From positions 3,660,707 through 3,724,706 of the forward strand of contig CAJSYZ010000008.1 in NCBI GenBank assembly GCA_910574455.1: a stretch of DNA of 64,000 bases, given 5' to 3'. Below the pieces are notes generated by a model that ran no database searches, was not told where the DNA came from, and saw only the letters and a program-made list of their open reading frames with translations. The stretch comes from Trichaptum fuscoviolaceum (Eukaryota; Basidiomycota; Agaricomycetes; Hymenochaetales; Trichaptaceae). Both the position numbers and the translations under genes were made by a program. Positions 11,036-20,496 of the stretch are shown piece after piece (positions within the stretch are counted from its first letter, which is position 1; each line of letters begins with the position of its first letter).

Positions 11036-11466
11036 GCCCCGAACATCATCAGGGTTTACCTCCCGCTCACTGTTTTCGTGGGAACATTATTTTTGTACAT
11101 ATGTCATGGTTTAAAAATTTATTCATTGACATCACAAATTTGTTCATATCAGCTACACAGGTTATAGAATTCCAGATAACATATCTGAGTGGAACAAGTA
11201 AATTCAAATGTGCATCACCTACCAAAGTTCTCTGTGCCCAAGTCTTCCCGCAGTCCGCCGTTCCCACAGTAGGTGGTGGTCGGCAATGGACCCTGACGAT
11301 GTTCGGGGCCTCGGCTAAATGTTGTAAGTCAGACCCTCCCTGACGGGAGGAAAGGGTCCCCCTCAACTTTACCTGGACCCTGAGGCTTTGGCCTCTTCCG
11401 AACCATGGGAGGGTCTGGGTAGGAGACTGCTAGCACGGTAATCTGTATGTTAAAATCTAGTTGCCC
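11036..11466. other. Unassigned spacer with a 19-bp inverted pair
   Basis: This lies between the end of the inverted B LTR and the start of segment S1. A 19-bp motif beginning CCCCGAACATCATC near 11037 recurs inverted near 11290 with one mismatch, which suggests a small decayed element of about 270 bp. The opposed 99-110 codon open frames are not convincing. No gene is called. Confidence 0.4.
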
Positions 11467-11641
11467 GCATCAGACGAGACCGGACTTCAAAGTTCACATG
11501 TTTATTTGACCTTATTTGCCCATGAGGTCGATGACTCGGACTCCTAAAACTTACCTCCTTCCACTTTCTTCTTGATTGTGCCACCACATATCCATCAATA
11601 GCAGATTTGGAATACGGCTAGAAAGTTCAAACTCACGAGTC

Positions 11642-12217
11642 TGTTATGACCTAGAGTGGTTCCTTCACTTTCAAGACCCTGAATTGGACACAGACGACGA
11701 TCGGACGCTATGAGCGGTGGTTCTCACTCTGAGAAGCACTTTACAAGTCAATTAAGCTATTCTACACATCAGAGCTAAAGATAAACACATCACCTGAGAA
11801 GCACTTTACAAGAGGCCAAAAGTGGAGTGCTTCGCAGGGGGATCCGCGGTTTTGATGAACAAAGGCAAAAACTATACAGTACCAAGCCACTGGACCCTGA
11901 TCCAACTAGGTCCGACCTATACCGCTGACGTAAGTTGGAGTTCGGGGTCCCGCTCTAGTCGGGGTCCCGCATCGGTAGAGCGGAGGTTCGAGTCGGAGTG
12001 GCGGAAGAAAGAAAGAAAAGAGAATTGCTTGCAGGTCGCTTGTCCTAGCGGCCTGCAAACATACAGGCAAGTAATCTATGCAAAAAGGAAGAGAATCGGA
12101 GTCAAAGAAAGTCCGGTTTCGGACCAGACATGTCGGGGATCCGACTCGGAGTATGATCATAAAAGAAAATCAAGGAAAAATAAAAGAAATAAAATAACCT
12201 GAGGCGGATTCCTGACA
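11642..12217 (-). mobile_element. Solo LTR of Ty3/gypsy family C
   Basis: 576 bp, clearly the same LTR as those of element C (16075-16650 and 21838-22413) but more diverged, with several CpG to TpG or CpA changes. The TSD is GAGTC (11637-11641 and 12218-12222). The empty site CACGAGTCCTTTAATT is present at 36602-36617 in S2, so it inserted after the duplication or was never in S2. Confidence 0.95.
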
Positions 12218-12947
12218 GAGTCCTTTAATTCAACTAGAAACGAGCGAGACAGCGACATCAACCTGAACCACGGTCGCCAGGTGGAGTTCTGACGCTTGCA
12301 GCTCTATCTAATACTCATTAATTGGAGACTCAGAGGTCCGCTTGCAGATAACATCAGCTATGTAAACTAAATATAATGATACTCTTGTAGGAATGCCCGT
12401 ATCCCTTGAAACATCGCTCTCCGAGCAGTACTGTACTCACTCAAACTTCTGTCCTCCTGCAAAGCTTCATATCCTCCCTGGATCTACTCGTTTATACCGC
12501 TCAGTAACTTGTCGAAAGGCTGTTTCTCAACACGACATGCTCGTAGACTTGGTGCAGGAACTCTCACGTGCTACATATCTTCTGTTGGGATCCCCCAGGA
12601 CCCCAACATGTCTAAGGCAATCCCGAACAGAACCCGGTATACTGAAACCCGAATCGCGACCTTGGCTAGATCCCGAAAGGATCCCCCCGCTCTCTGATCC
12701 CGGAAGAGCCTCTGCTTCGCCATGCATTCTCCTGCTAAGAGTTCCGCCCCGCCACGACCTCCTCGCCCCTGCTTGTCCTCGCCCACGTCTCCTCGTCAGT
12801 CCCCCGCCTTGTCCCCGTGTCTCGATCCATCCCTAGCCCGCCTTGTCGTTCCCCCGACTCTAGGATGATCCCCCGCTTGCTCCCCGCTCCCGTCATGCTC
12901 TGTTCCCCGCCCCAGCGAACCCCGTACCTCGCCATAGTCCCGAAGTC

Positions 12948-13012
12948 ACTCACCATAGCCACAGCCATAGCCATAGCCTGCCACAGCCATAGCCACAGCC
13001 ATAGCTATCCCA
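12948..13012 (+). repeat. CCATAG/CCACAG hexamer repeat in LTR B
   Basis: About nine alternating six-base units (CCATAG, CCACAG) lie in a short array. The inverted B copy has a matching array near 10613-10665. Confidence 0.75.
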
Positions 13013-14726
13013 GACCTTGTAGGTTCTCGACTATGCCCAGATACCAGATCCCGGCCTCGCGTCCACAGTCATGAAGTGCAGTTAGGAGATTGATCCACTG
13101 CGTCCAAGCCAACCTCTGTCTGGCCTTGAGTAAGCCAACACGACAGCGGTCAAGGATTGCTACCCCGCAATCCTGCCCGGTCACGAACCCTGTCCTGCGC
13201 TCGTCCTGCCACGGTGCCCTAGCTAACTCCTTCGACATCCTGTGCCTCTCGACCTGCCCTTGTTCGTCCACAGCCTGCCCCGCCAGGAATCCCGCCTCGC
13301 CGCGAACGCTGTCAAGCGTCCCCTCTGACAATCCCGCAACCCATGCTTGTTCACGGTTGGAGTCCCGTCAAGACTCCCCCCACTCGTCTCCTCGTCCCGG
13401 TTGGAGTCCCGCCAAACTCCCCCCGCTCGTTCCCCGACTAGAGTCTCGCCAGACTCCCCCGCTCATTCCCGGTAGAAACCCCGCTCGCTTCCCGGTTGGA
13501 ATCCCGCTCCTTTCCCCCGCACAATCCCAGTCGAAATCCCGCTCGTTTCCCACCTCGCGTCCCGCCTCGAATCCCTGCGCAAATCCCCCGCAGGATTCCC
13601 GCCTTTGATCCCGCCGCGATTCCCATCGCAACCCCAGCTAAGTCCCCGCTCTGATTCCCGAAAGATTCCAGCTACGATTCCCGGTCGAAACCCGAACTCG
13701 ATTCCCAGTCGAAACCCGAACTCGAAACCCGGTCGAAACCGGAACATGATCTAGTCGCGAATCTCGCTGGTTTCCCACCGTCCACAGGAAACCCCTTAGC
13801 TTCCCCGCTCCTCGATGCTAACATCGTCTTGAGATAGCCCCAGGTGATTGGCCTGGCCACGCACGTGCCAGCCAACTAGTCCCGCTAGTAGCGTCCTGTC
13901 CCGGTCCGCAGACCTCGTTCCCGCCACCCCGAGTGCGGGATTGATCTCATTGCCCGCAAGGACTCGAACCCCGTCCTTAGTCGCCCTGCCCCGCGCGCGC
14001 CTCGCGATTAGGCTTCGTTACGACATCGAAGCACCGGCTTCTTCGAAGTTGGTCCCTGTCGATCTCCCGCGACCCTGATCCACGCCAGAAGTTGCCTGCA
14101 ACTTATCCCGAGACAATGTATGCATTACATCCGCCCCCCACGCTCGTTACCCCGCTGCCTGTGCGCCAGCTTGATACCTCGCGCACAATTACATTCCTTT
14201 AGTTCTCTTTGTTCACTTGACCATGCTTCACGCTCGTTCCCTTAGATCTTGCCCAGATGTTCCCCGCACCGAATCCCGAATCCCGGATTCACGTCACTGT
14301 ATGCGCGGCCTTCGCCCGCAAGATTGTGTAACTAGTTAGTTGCGCGTTTGTGCATGCCCGTTCCCTGTAGCTTCTGCCCAGTAGATAAATACCTGTCGCC
14401 ACCGTAAGGAGCACTCACTTTTGTCCTCTTGTCGAGTGCTTCCTTAGGTGTGTTTCTGTCTTGTCTCTAGTGTAGTTTTACAATGCTGACTTGTCGAGTG
14501 CTTCCTTAGGGAACCTCCTCCTGATAACAGAAGTGTTGCCTTGAGATCCCGGTTATCCTGAGCTCTCGGCTCCCGTCCTGAGCACGCCTGCTCTCTGGCT
14601 CTCTTGTCTCTGTCTTGTCCCGGATCCCGCTCTGCGAATCCCGCCCTGAGTCCTGCCCAGAATCCCGCGCTGAGATTCCCGCCAGAATCCCGCTTTGCGA
14701 TTCCCGCCAAAGCCCCGAACGATTCC

Positions 14727-14805
14727 CGCGCAAATCCAGATTCCCGCGCAAATCCAGATTCCCGCGCAAATCCAGATTCCCGCACGAATCCAGATTCCCG
14801 CCAGA
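14727..14805 (+). repeat. 18-bp tandem repeat in LTR B
   Basis: About four head-to-tail units of roughly GATTCCCGCGCAAATCCA, the last units diverging. The unit contains the TCCCGC motif spread through the LTR. Confidence 0.85.
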
Positions 14806-15374
14806 ATCCCGCGTTGCATTTCCCCGCGTCTCGACTCTGTCTCCCCGCGCCTCGACTCTGCCTTCCCAGCCTCGACTCTGACTCCGTCCCGTCCTCGCCT
14901 TGAGCCCCTTTGCGTCTCGCTCCCGCAGCCCCGCTCCCCGCGCGACTCCGTTGGCGTTGTAGCGTCCTTAACGGTTCCCCTTCGCCTTCTCCGCTGCCGC
15001 GCGCTCTCCCAGGCCTTGCCCCGGAAGCCGCTAACGCGCCCCGGCCCCCAGGTTCCCCCCAGGTCGTAACATCTTCCCTTCAGATGTGCGTGTCTAGGAG
15101 ACCCCTAAATCGACATCCACAGGCATACTTTCTCAAGAACAGTCTCACCTGACCATCTTTATACTGCGATAAGGTAAGAAGTCATCACTAGCTCAAATCT
15201 TATTGATAAATGGGTTTTTATACAAGGAATCCCGCGTCCGTTTCGGTTTGCTTGTCACAGGCCGGAATATCTTGCAACCTGACTCCCGACAAGCTTCCCT
15301 TGAGCGGAAGCAAACATTGTCTCTCAACAGTATATGTTTGCTCTCCAACCAAGTGCTCGAGTCAAGTACCCAAA

Positions 15375-15422
15375 CGGCTGTACGAAAAGGCCGCCTACAA
15401 GTGCCGCCGCTGCCGCATGCAG
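15375..15422. repeat. Left TIR of element D
   Basis: From GACGAAAAGG-like sequence through GCCGCCTACAAGTGCCGCC it is identical to the inverted right end (22650-22698). Only the outer 10 or so bases differ. Confidence 0.9.
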
Positions 15423-16069
15423 TAGGCGGCACTTTCTATACAGGACCGCATGCAGTACTAGTAGGCGTAGGCGGTCATTGTATAAAGTGCCGCCTACGGT
15501 CTCGTAAGTGACCGGGGGCAAGAGCCGCAATAATATCTCAGATCTATCGAAGACCAAATAAATGTCTCGAGACTATGGTCTGGGTCACTCTTTAGTAAAT
15601 ATATTCTCATACAATTTACTTAAGTCAATATTGGGTGTATTAAGTTAGTTGAAAGTATTATATTAAGTGTTGTTAAGTTAAAATCAGGACAAATATACTG
15701 TGTGACTTGGTGTCCGAGAACAGCCTGAGGGGACAAGCGGACAACTTGAAGGATTACCAAAAACCGGGTAACGGGCATTGACAAGTTTTACAAAGACATG
15801 TGCCATTTTGGTCTCTATTTCTTGTGGTTAATTATCATTTATTTTATATCTTATTAGTACATTACAATAGACAGTACTGTGATTGTTTTATATCTAAACT
15901 ACTTCTGCTATGCAAGTAATCACATCGTCGTATGCAAGATCTACAATTTGATGAGTGGCTGTGGGAAACTGAATGCATGGCTGTGTTTGTACCTGAGTCT
16001 AGTACGCTTTGGGAAGGTTCGGGACCCCGTTGCAACTCTGCATGCGGCTTGACTGCAATCTTCAAGCCT
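15423..16069. other. Element D interior, left of element C
   Basis: Non-coding. It starts with more AGGCGGCA and GCATGCAGT motifs (to about 15500), continues AT-rich, and has a last CTGCATGCGGC motif at about 16038-16048. No gene was seen. Confidence 0.6.
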
Positions 16070-16074
16070 GTATG

Positions 16075-16650
16075 TGTTACGACCTAGAGTGGTTCCTTCG
16101 CTTTCGAGACCCTGAATCGGACACGGACGACGATCGGACGCTATGAGCGGTGGTTCTCACTCTGAGAAGCACTTTACAAGTCAATTAAGCTATTCTACAC
16201 ATCAGAGCTAAAGATAAACACATCACCTGAGAAGCACTTTACAAGAGGCCAAAAGTGGAGTGCTTCGCAGGGGGATCCGCGGTTTTGATGAACAAAGGTA
16301 AAAACTATACAGTACCAAGCCACTGGACCCTGATCCGACTAGGTCCGACCTATACCGCTGACGTAAGTCGGAGTTCGGGGTCCCGCTCTAGTCGGGGTCC
16401 CGCATCGGTAGAGCGGAGGTTCGAGTCGGAGTAGCGGAAGAAAGAAAGAAAGGAGAATTGCTTGCAGGGCGCTTGTCCTAGCGGCCTGCAAACATACAGG
16501 CAAGTAATCTATGCAAAAAGGAAGAGAATCGGAGTCAAAGAAAGTCCGGTTTCGGACCGGACATGTCGGGGATCCGACTCGGAGTATGATCGTAAAAGAA
16601 AATCAAGGAAAAATAAAAGAAATAAAATAACCTGAGGCGGATTCCTGACA
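16075..16650 (-). repeat. 3' LTR of element C
   Basis: In element orientation it starts TGTCAGGAATCC after the polypurine tract and ends GGTCGTAACA. ACTTTTGGCCT, the predicted transcript start and primer complement, is at 16256-16246. A TATAG box is 53 bp upstream of it. Confidence 0.95.
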
Positions 16651-16665
16651 TTATCCCCCTCCAAG
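16651..16665 (-). other. Polypurine tract of element C
   Basis: On the minus strand it reads CTTGGAGGGGGATAA, directly abutting the 3' LTR. It is nearly the same as the element A tract. Confidence 0.85.
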
Positions 16666-16692
16666 GGCGCTCCTAAAGAGCGCGCGCGTTCG

Positions 16693-19600
16693 TTAGCGAA
16701 TGGCGTCGGGGTACCGACGATAGAACTTTCGGATAACGGCAGGGGCATGCTCCATGTCCGCAGCATCGATCCATTGGTCTTCCTCGGGTCCATAGCCTTT
16801 CCAGCGAACCAAATACTGCAGAGTCCGACCTCGACCGCTTTGGCGCGAGTTAAGGACTTCGGATACTTCGTATTCAATGTCGCCGTCGACGTTTACGGGC
16901 TCTGGCGGTGTCTGGACGCGACCAGGAATAGTGTCCGGTGTATACTTCGTGAGAAGCGACACATGGAACACTGGGTGAATCCGCATAGTCGCAGGCAGCT
17001 GAAGCTCGTAATTCAAGAGTCCGATCTTCCGCAAAACCGTGTAGGGTCCGAGTCTCCGCGGATTCAGCTTGCGCGTGCCCGGTATTGCGATATTCCGTGC
17101 GTCGAGCCATACCTTGTCTCCTGGTCGGATGTCCGGCGTGTCTGCATGTCCCTGGTCGTAATACCGCTTCATCCGCTCCGCGGCGACTTCGAGAGCCGCG
17201 CGAGCGTCCTCCTGAGCCTTCTGAAGCAGGTCGAGTCGGTCGTCCGCAGCTGGAACCGTCGAAAGTCCGGCACTCGGTACGATGGTGAACTCGGGGTCGT
17301 ATCCATACAGCAGCACAAAGGGAGACACCTTGGTAGCGGAGTGCGCTCGCGTGTTGTGCGCAAACTCCGCCATGGGCAGCAACTCCGACCAATTTTCCTG
17401 TCGGACGTCGGTAAACGCGCGGAGATACTGTTCCAACTCCTGGTTCACCCGCTCGGTCTGACCGTCCGTTTGCGGGTGGAAGGATGTCGATGTCGCGCCC
17501 TCGATCCCGAGTCGATGGAGTACCGCCTTCATAAACCGGGACACAAACTGTGTACCCCGGTCCGAAATGACTTTACGCGGCGTGCCATGGTGTTTCCAGA
17601 CTTCGGACACAAACAAGTCGGCCGTCCGCGCGGAGTCAATATCCGAGGTTGTCGGTATGAAATGGGCCTGCTTGGTGAGTCGGTCTACAACCACGAAGAT
17701 GGCGTCGTATTCACCGGACTGTGGCAGCTGGGTGATGAAGTCGCAAGAAATGACCTGGCACGGTCCGTCCGGTACTTCGTTGGGCTGAAGCGGACCAACC
17801 GGACGTTGCGGGATGTTCTTCGTCCGCATACAAGTGTCACAGCCCGACACGTACCGCTCGACGAATGTGGACATACCAGGCCACCAGTAGTTCCAACTCA
17901 CCAGCTCATAGGTCTTCCAACGACCCGGATGTCCGACCGGAAGTGAATCGTGGTGTAATTTGACGATATCGCGGCGGATCTCCTCGTCCTTCGGCACATA
18001 GACCTTACCCCGGTACAGCAGCAGCCCATCCTCCGTGTTCCACTCCTCCAGATCGTTCGCCAGCGCGCGCGGAGCCCCTTCCTTCACCTTCTCAATCGCC
18101 TCGACCAATTCCTCGTCAAACCTCTCGGACTCCCGAATCCTCCGCAACAACTCCGTATCCCCCTCTGCCCGGACCATCCCTCGTCGCATTGCCAACATGT
18201 AGAAGCGGTTCGTGTCCAGAAGGACCTTGTTCGTATTGTCCGGTCCGTCAGGACGAAGATCTTCGCGCCTGGACAAAGCATCCGGCTTTCCACCGAGTCG
18301 TCCGGGACGGTGACGGATCAGAAAGTCAAAACGGCTAAGGAACAAGCTCCAGCGGGCCTGGCGTCTCGTAAGGTTTCGGGCTTCCGCGAAGAAGAGCAGG
18401 TTTCGGTGGTCCGACACAATATCAATTTTGTGCGGACTTCCTTCGAGATAGTGCCGCCACTCGTCCAAGGCTCGGACGATGGCTAGAAGCTCCTTGTCGT
18501 GGATCTCATAGTTCCTCTCCGCATCGCCCAGGGACTTCGAATAGTAGGCCACTGGGTGAATGTCACCATCTGGTCCGATCTGCGAAAGTACCGCTCCGGT
18601 CGCGAAGTCCGAAGCATCGCATTCGAGGATGAAGGGTTTCTCTAGGTCGGGCATCGCGAGGACCGGTGCCTCCGCAAACTTCTTCTTCAGAGCATCGAAG
18701 GACTCTTGCTGGCGGGTGGTCCAGCGCCACTGGACATCCTTCCGCAACAATTCGGTCATGGGAACCGCCAGCTTCGAGAAGTCCTTGATAAAACGTCGGT
18801 AGAAGTTTGCGAACCCCAAGAAAGCCTGAATGTCCTTCACCTTTGCCGGAGTCGGCCAGTCGGCCACCGCTTCGACCTTCTTCGGATCCATCGAGATAAT
18901 CCCCGAGCCAATGATCATACCCAAGTACTCGATGGAGTCCTTGTGGAACTCGCACTTTTCGGGCTTACAGAACAGGTCGTACTTTTCCAAACGTCGGAGT
19001 ACCTCCTTAACGTGTTCCTCGTGCTCCGACTCGTTCTCCGAAAAAATGCAGATGTCATCGAGATAGATAATGACAATAACATCCAGCATGTCCTTGAAGA
19101 GCTCGTTCATCATCCGCTGGAACGTAGCGGGTGCGTTCGTAAGTCCGAAAGTCATAACGGTCGGTTCGAAGTGGCCCTCCTGAGTCCGAAAAGCGGCCTT
19201 CCACTCGTCGCCTTCCTTGATGCGGATATTGTTGTATCCGGCCCGCAAGTCAAGCTTCGTGAAAACGCGGGCCTTCTTCAAGGAATCGATGAGCTCGGTG
19301 GTCAGGGGAAGCGGGTACCGATTTTTGACGGTGATTTCATTGAGTTTTCGGTAGTCGACGACCATCCGAAGCGATCCGTCCTTCTTTTTGATGAAGAAGA
19401 CCGGAGCAGCGGCGGGGGACTTCGACGGTCGGATGTAACCCTTTCGAAGGTTCTCCTCAATGAACTCCTTCAAGGCTGCCCGCTCCGCCGGTGCCATAGG
19501 ATAGATCTTGCTGTACGAAGGGGTCTTTCCGGGCTCCAGGTCGATCGCATGGTCAAACGGCTTCCTCTCGGGCAACCGTTCGGCCTCTGACTTCGAAAAC

Positions 19601-20496
19601 ACCTTCGCAAACTCGCGGTACTGCGGGGGGACCATCTCCTCGAAGGACTTGTCACCCTCCTTCACTGCCGACTTCTCCGCAATCGCTTGCGACCAGGTAT
19701 ACGAGGCCGCAACTTTATGCACAAAGTCCGGATCGTCCGCCACATAGAACTGCTCCGCATCATGGTAGATGTCCATGTACGTTTCGGAGTACCGAAATCC
19801 GGGGGGAATCTTCGCAAGGTCGTCAGACTCACTGTCCGACTCATCTGAATCATCGCCGACTTCCGCAACGCAGACTCTCGCATGGGGCTGCGGTCGCGGT
19901 CGCATCTGTCGACTGTTCTTGCACCGCGCGGCCCGCAACTTGCAAACGGCGCGGGGTAGCGGTTGTCCGGCTTCTACGACTCTTGCCGCTTCGACGGGGC
20001 GGCATTCGTTCGGACATCGCGTAAAGCTGATGGTCTCGTCATTCCAATCAATCTCCGGGTTATGGTGGTGTAGCCAATCTATCCCAATGATCAACGGATA
20101 GTCTCCGATGTTTGCCACTGTGGCATCGACTTCTTCTTTGTGTCCACCGATCTCCAGAGTAAGTCGGACTTGGTCTGTAATCGGACCACTCTGGTTCAGC
20201 GAATCGTCGGCGTTGTACACCTTGATTGGTCGGTCGAGAGGACGAGTACGTAGTCCGAACTTCCGCACCAACTTCTGGTTGATGATCACCGAAAATGCAC
20301 CACAGTCTAGCAGCGCTCTCATGCTCAAAATCTTTCGGCCGTCACTTATTCTCACTGGGACATGGATGAATCGACGCAAACTCTTGTGTATTAGCAAAGT
20401 ACGATGGTACACAGAGGGATCGGATACATCATCATCTAACAGCGAAAATCGGTTCGGGGTCTTTGGCGGAACGACCGCGCGCCTAGACCCACTCAA
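16693..20496 (-). CDS. pol: Pol polyprotein of element C (protease, RT, RNase H, integrase, chromodomain)
   Basis: 1267 codons open from the frameshift point. Aspartic protease: DCGA at about residues 64-67, with Cys in place of the usual Ser/Thr. Reverse transcriptase: KKKDGSLRMVVDYRKLNE near 370-387 and YLDD at 478-481. RNase H: ECDASD near 625-630. Integrase: HHCC zinc finger (HH about 848-849, H856, CDTC 886-889), then catalytic D919, D979 and E1015, so the D-to-E spacing is 35. The C-terminus has YEVSEVLNSR and LQYLVRWKGYGPEEDQW, a chromodomain. The first codon of this frame is TTG, not ATG. It begins exactly where a -1 slip on GGGTTTT would enter from gag, so Pol is probably made as a Gag-Pol fusion. 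The 172- to 399-codon frames on the other strand and in other frames are shadows. Confidence 0.97.
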   Translation of the reverse strand: MSGSRRAVVPPKTPNRFSLLDDDVSDPSVYHRTLLIHKSLRRFIHVPVRISDGRKILSMRALLDCGAFSVIINQKLVRKFGLRTRPLDRPIKVYNADDSLNQSGPITDQVRLTLEIGGHKEEVDATVANIGDYPLIIGIDWLHHHNPEIDWNDETISFTRCPNECRPVEAARVVEAGQPLPRAVCKLRAARCKNSRQMRPRPQPHARVCVAEVGDDSDESDSESDDLAKIPPGFRYSETYMDIYHDAEQFYVADDPDFVHKVAASYTWSQAIAEKSAVKEGDKSFEEMVPPQYREFAKVFSKSEAERLPERKPFDHAIDLEPGKTPSYSKIYPMAPAERAALKEFIEENLRKGYIRPSKSPAAAPVFFIKKKDGSLRMVVDYRKLNEITVKNRYPLPLTTELIDSLKKARVFTKLDLRAGYNNIRIKEGDEWKAAFRTQEGHFEPTVMTFGLTNAPATFQRMMNELFKDMLDVIVIIYLDDICIFSENESEHEEHVKEVLRRLEKYDLFCKPEKCEFHKDSIEYLGMIIGSGIISMDPKKVEAVADWPTPAKVKDIQAFLGFANFYRRFIKDFSKLAVPMTELLRKDVQWRWTTRQQESFDALKKKFAEAPVLAMPDLEKPFILECDASDFATGAVLSQIGPDGDIHPVAYYSKSLGDAERNYEIHDKELLAIVRALDEWRHYLEGSPHKIDIVSDHRNLLFFAEARNLTRRQARWSLFLSRFDFLIRHRPGRLGGKPDALSRREDLRPDGPDNTNKVLLDTNRFYMLAMRRGMVRAEGDTELLRRIRESERFDEELVEAIEKVKEGAPRALANDLEEWNTEDGLLLYRGKVYVPKDEEIRRDIVKLHHDSLPVGHPGRWKTYELVSWNYWWPGMSTFVERYVSGCDTCMRTKNIPQRPVGPLQPNEVPDGPCQVISCDFITQLPQSGEYDAIFVVVDRLTKQAHFIPTTSDIDSARTADLFVSEVWKHHGTPRKVISDRGTQFVSRFMKAVLHRLGIEGATSTSFHPQTDGQTERVNQELEQYLRAFTDVRQENWSELLPMAEFAHNTRAHSATKVSPFVLLYGYDPEFTIVPSAGLSTVPAADDRLDLLQKAQEDARAALEVAAERMKRYYDQGHADTPDIRPGDKVWLDARNIAIPGTRKLNPRRLGPYTVLRKIGLLNYELQLPATMRIHPVFHVSLLTKYTPDTIPGRVQTPPEPVNVDGDIEYEVSEVLNSRQSGRGRTLQYLVRWKGYGPEEDQWIDAADMEHAPAVIRKFYRRYPDAIR

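Larger units (their letters stand above)
12583..15071 (+). mobile_element. Solo LTR of family B, 2489 bp
   Basis: It starts TGTTGGGATCC and ends GGTCGTAACA, with the 5-bp TSD TCTTC (12578-12582 and 15072-15076). The empty site ACATATCTTCCCTTCAG is intact at about 36960-36976 in S2. It has no gag or pol, so it is a solo LTR despite its length. A TAAATA box (14386) lies 31 bp before ACTTTTGTCCTCTTG (14417), and GTCGAGTGCTTCCTTAGG is repeated, the same layout as LTR A. Most of the sequence is packed with TCCCGC or ATTCCCG motifs. Long open frames on both strands are compositional. An inverted copy lies at 5546-11035. Confidence 0.92.

Noticed and set aside
11965..12000. tRNA-like GGTAGAGCGG...GGTTCGAGTC in LTR C
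   Set aside because: The two boxes are adjacent with no room for an anticodon arm. It repeats in every C LTR, so it is part of the LTR.
12948..13012. CRISPR-like regular repeat
   Set aside because: Units are six bases without spacers; it is a microsatellite in a eukaryotic LTR.
13090..13608. 172-codon frame, and other frames over the B LTR
   Set aside because: Frames in several registers on both strands are all open because the TCCCGC-rich sequence lacks stops; no start, intron or domain support.
16747..17946. 399-codon plus-strand open frame
   Set aside because: Antisense to the integrase and chromodomain of element C; it lacks any recognisable domain and is a compositional shadow.
18706..19590. 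294-codon plus-strand open frame
   Set aside because: It lies antisense to the reverse transcriptase part of element C pol and shows no protein motifs; the minus-strand pol fully explains the region.
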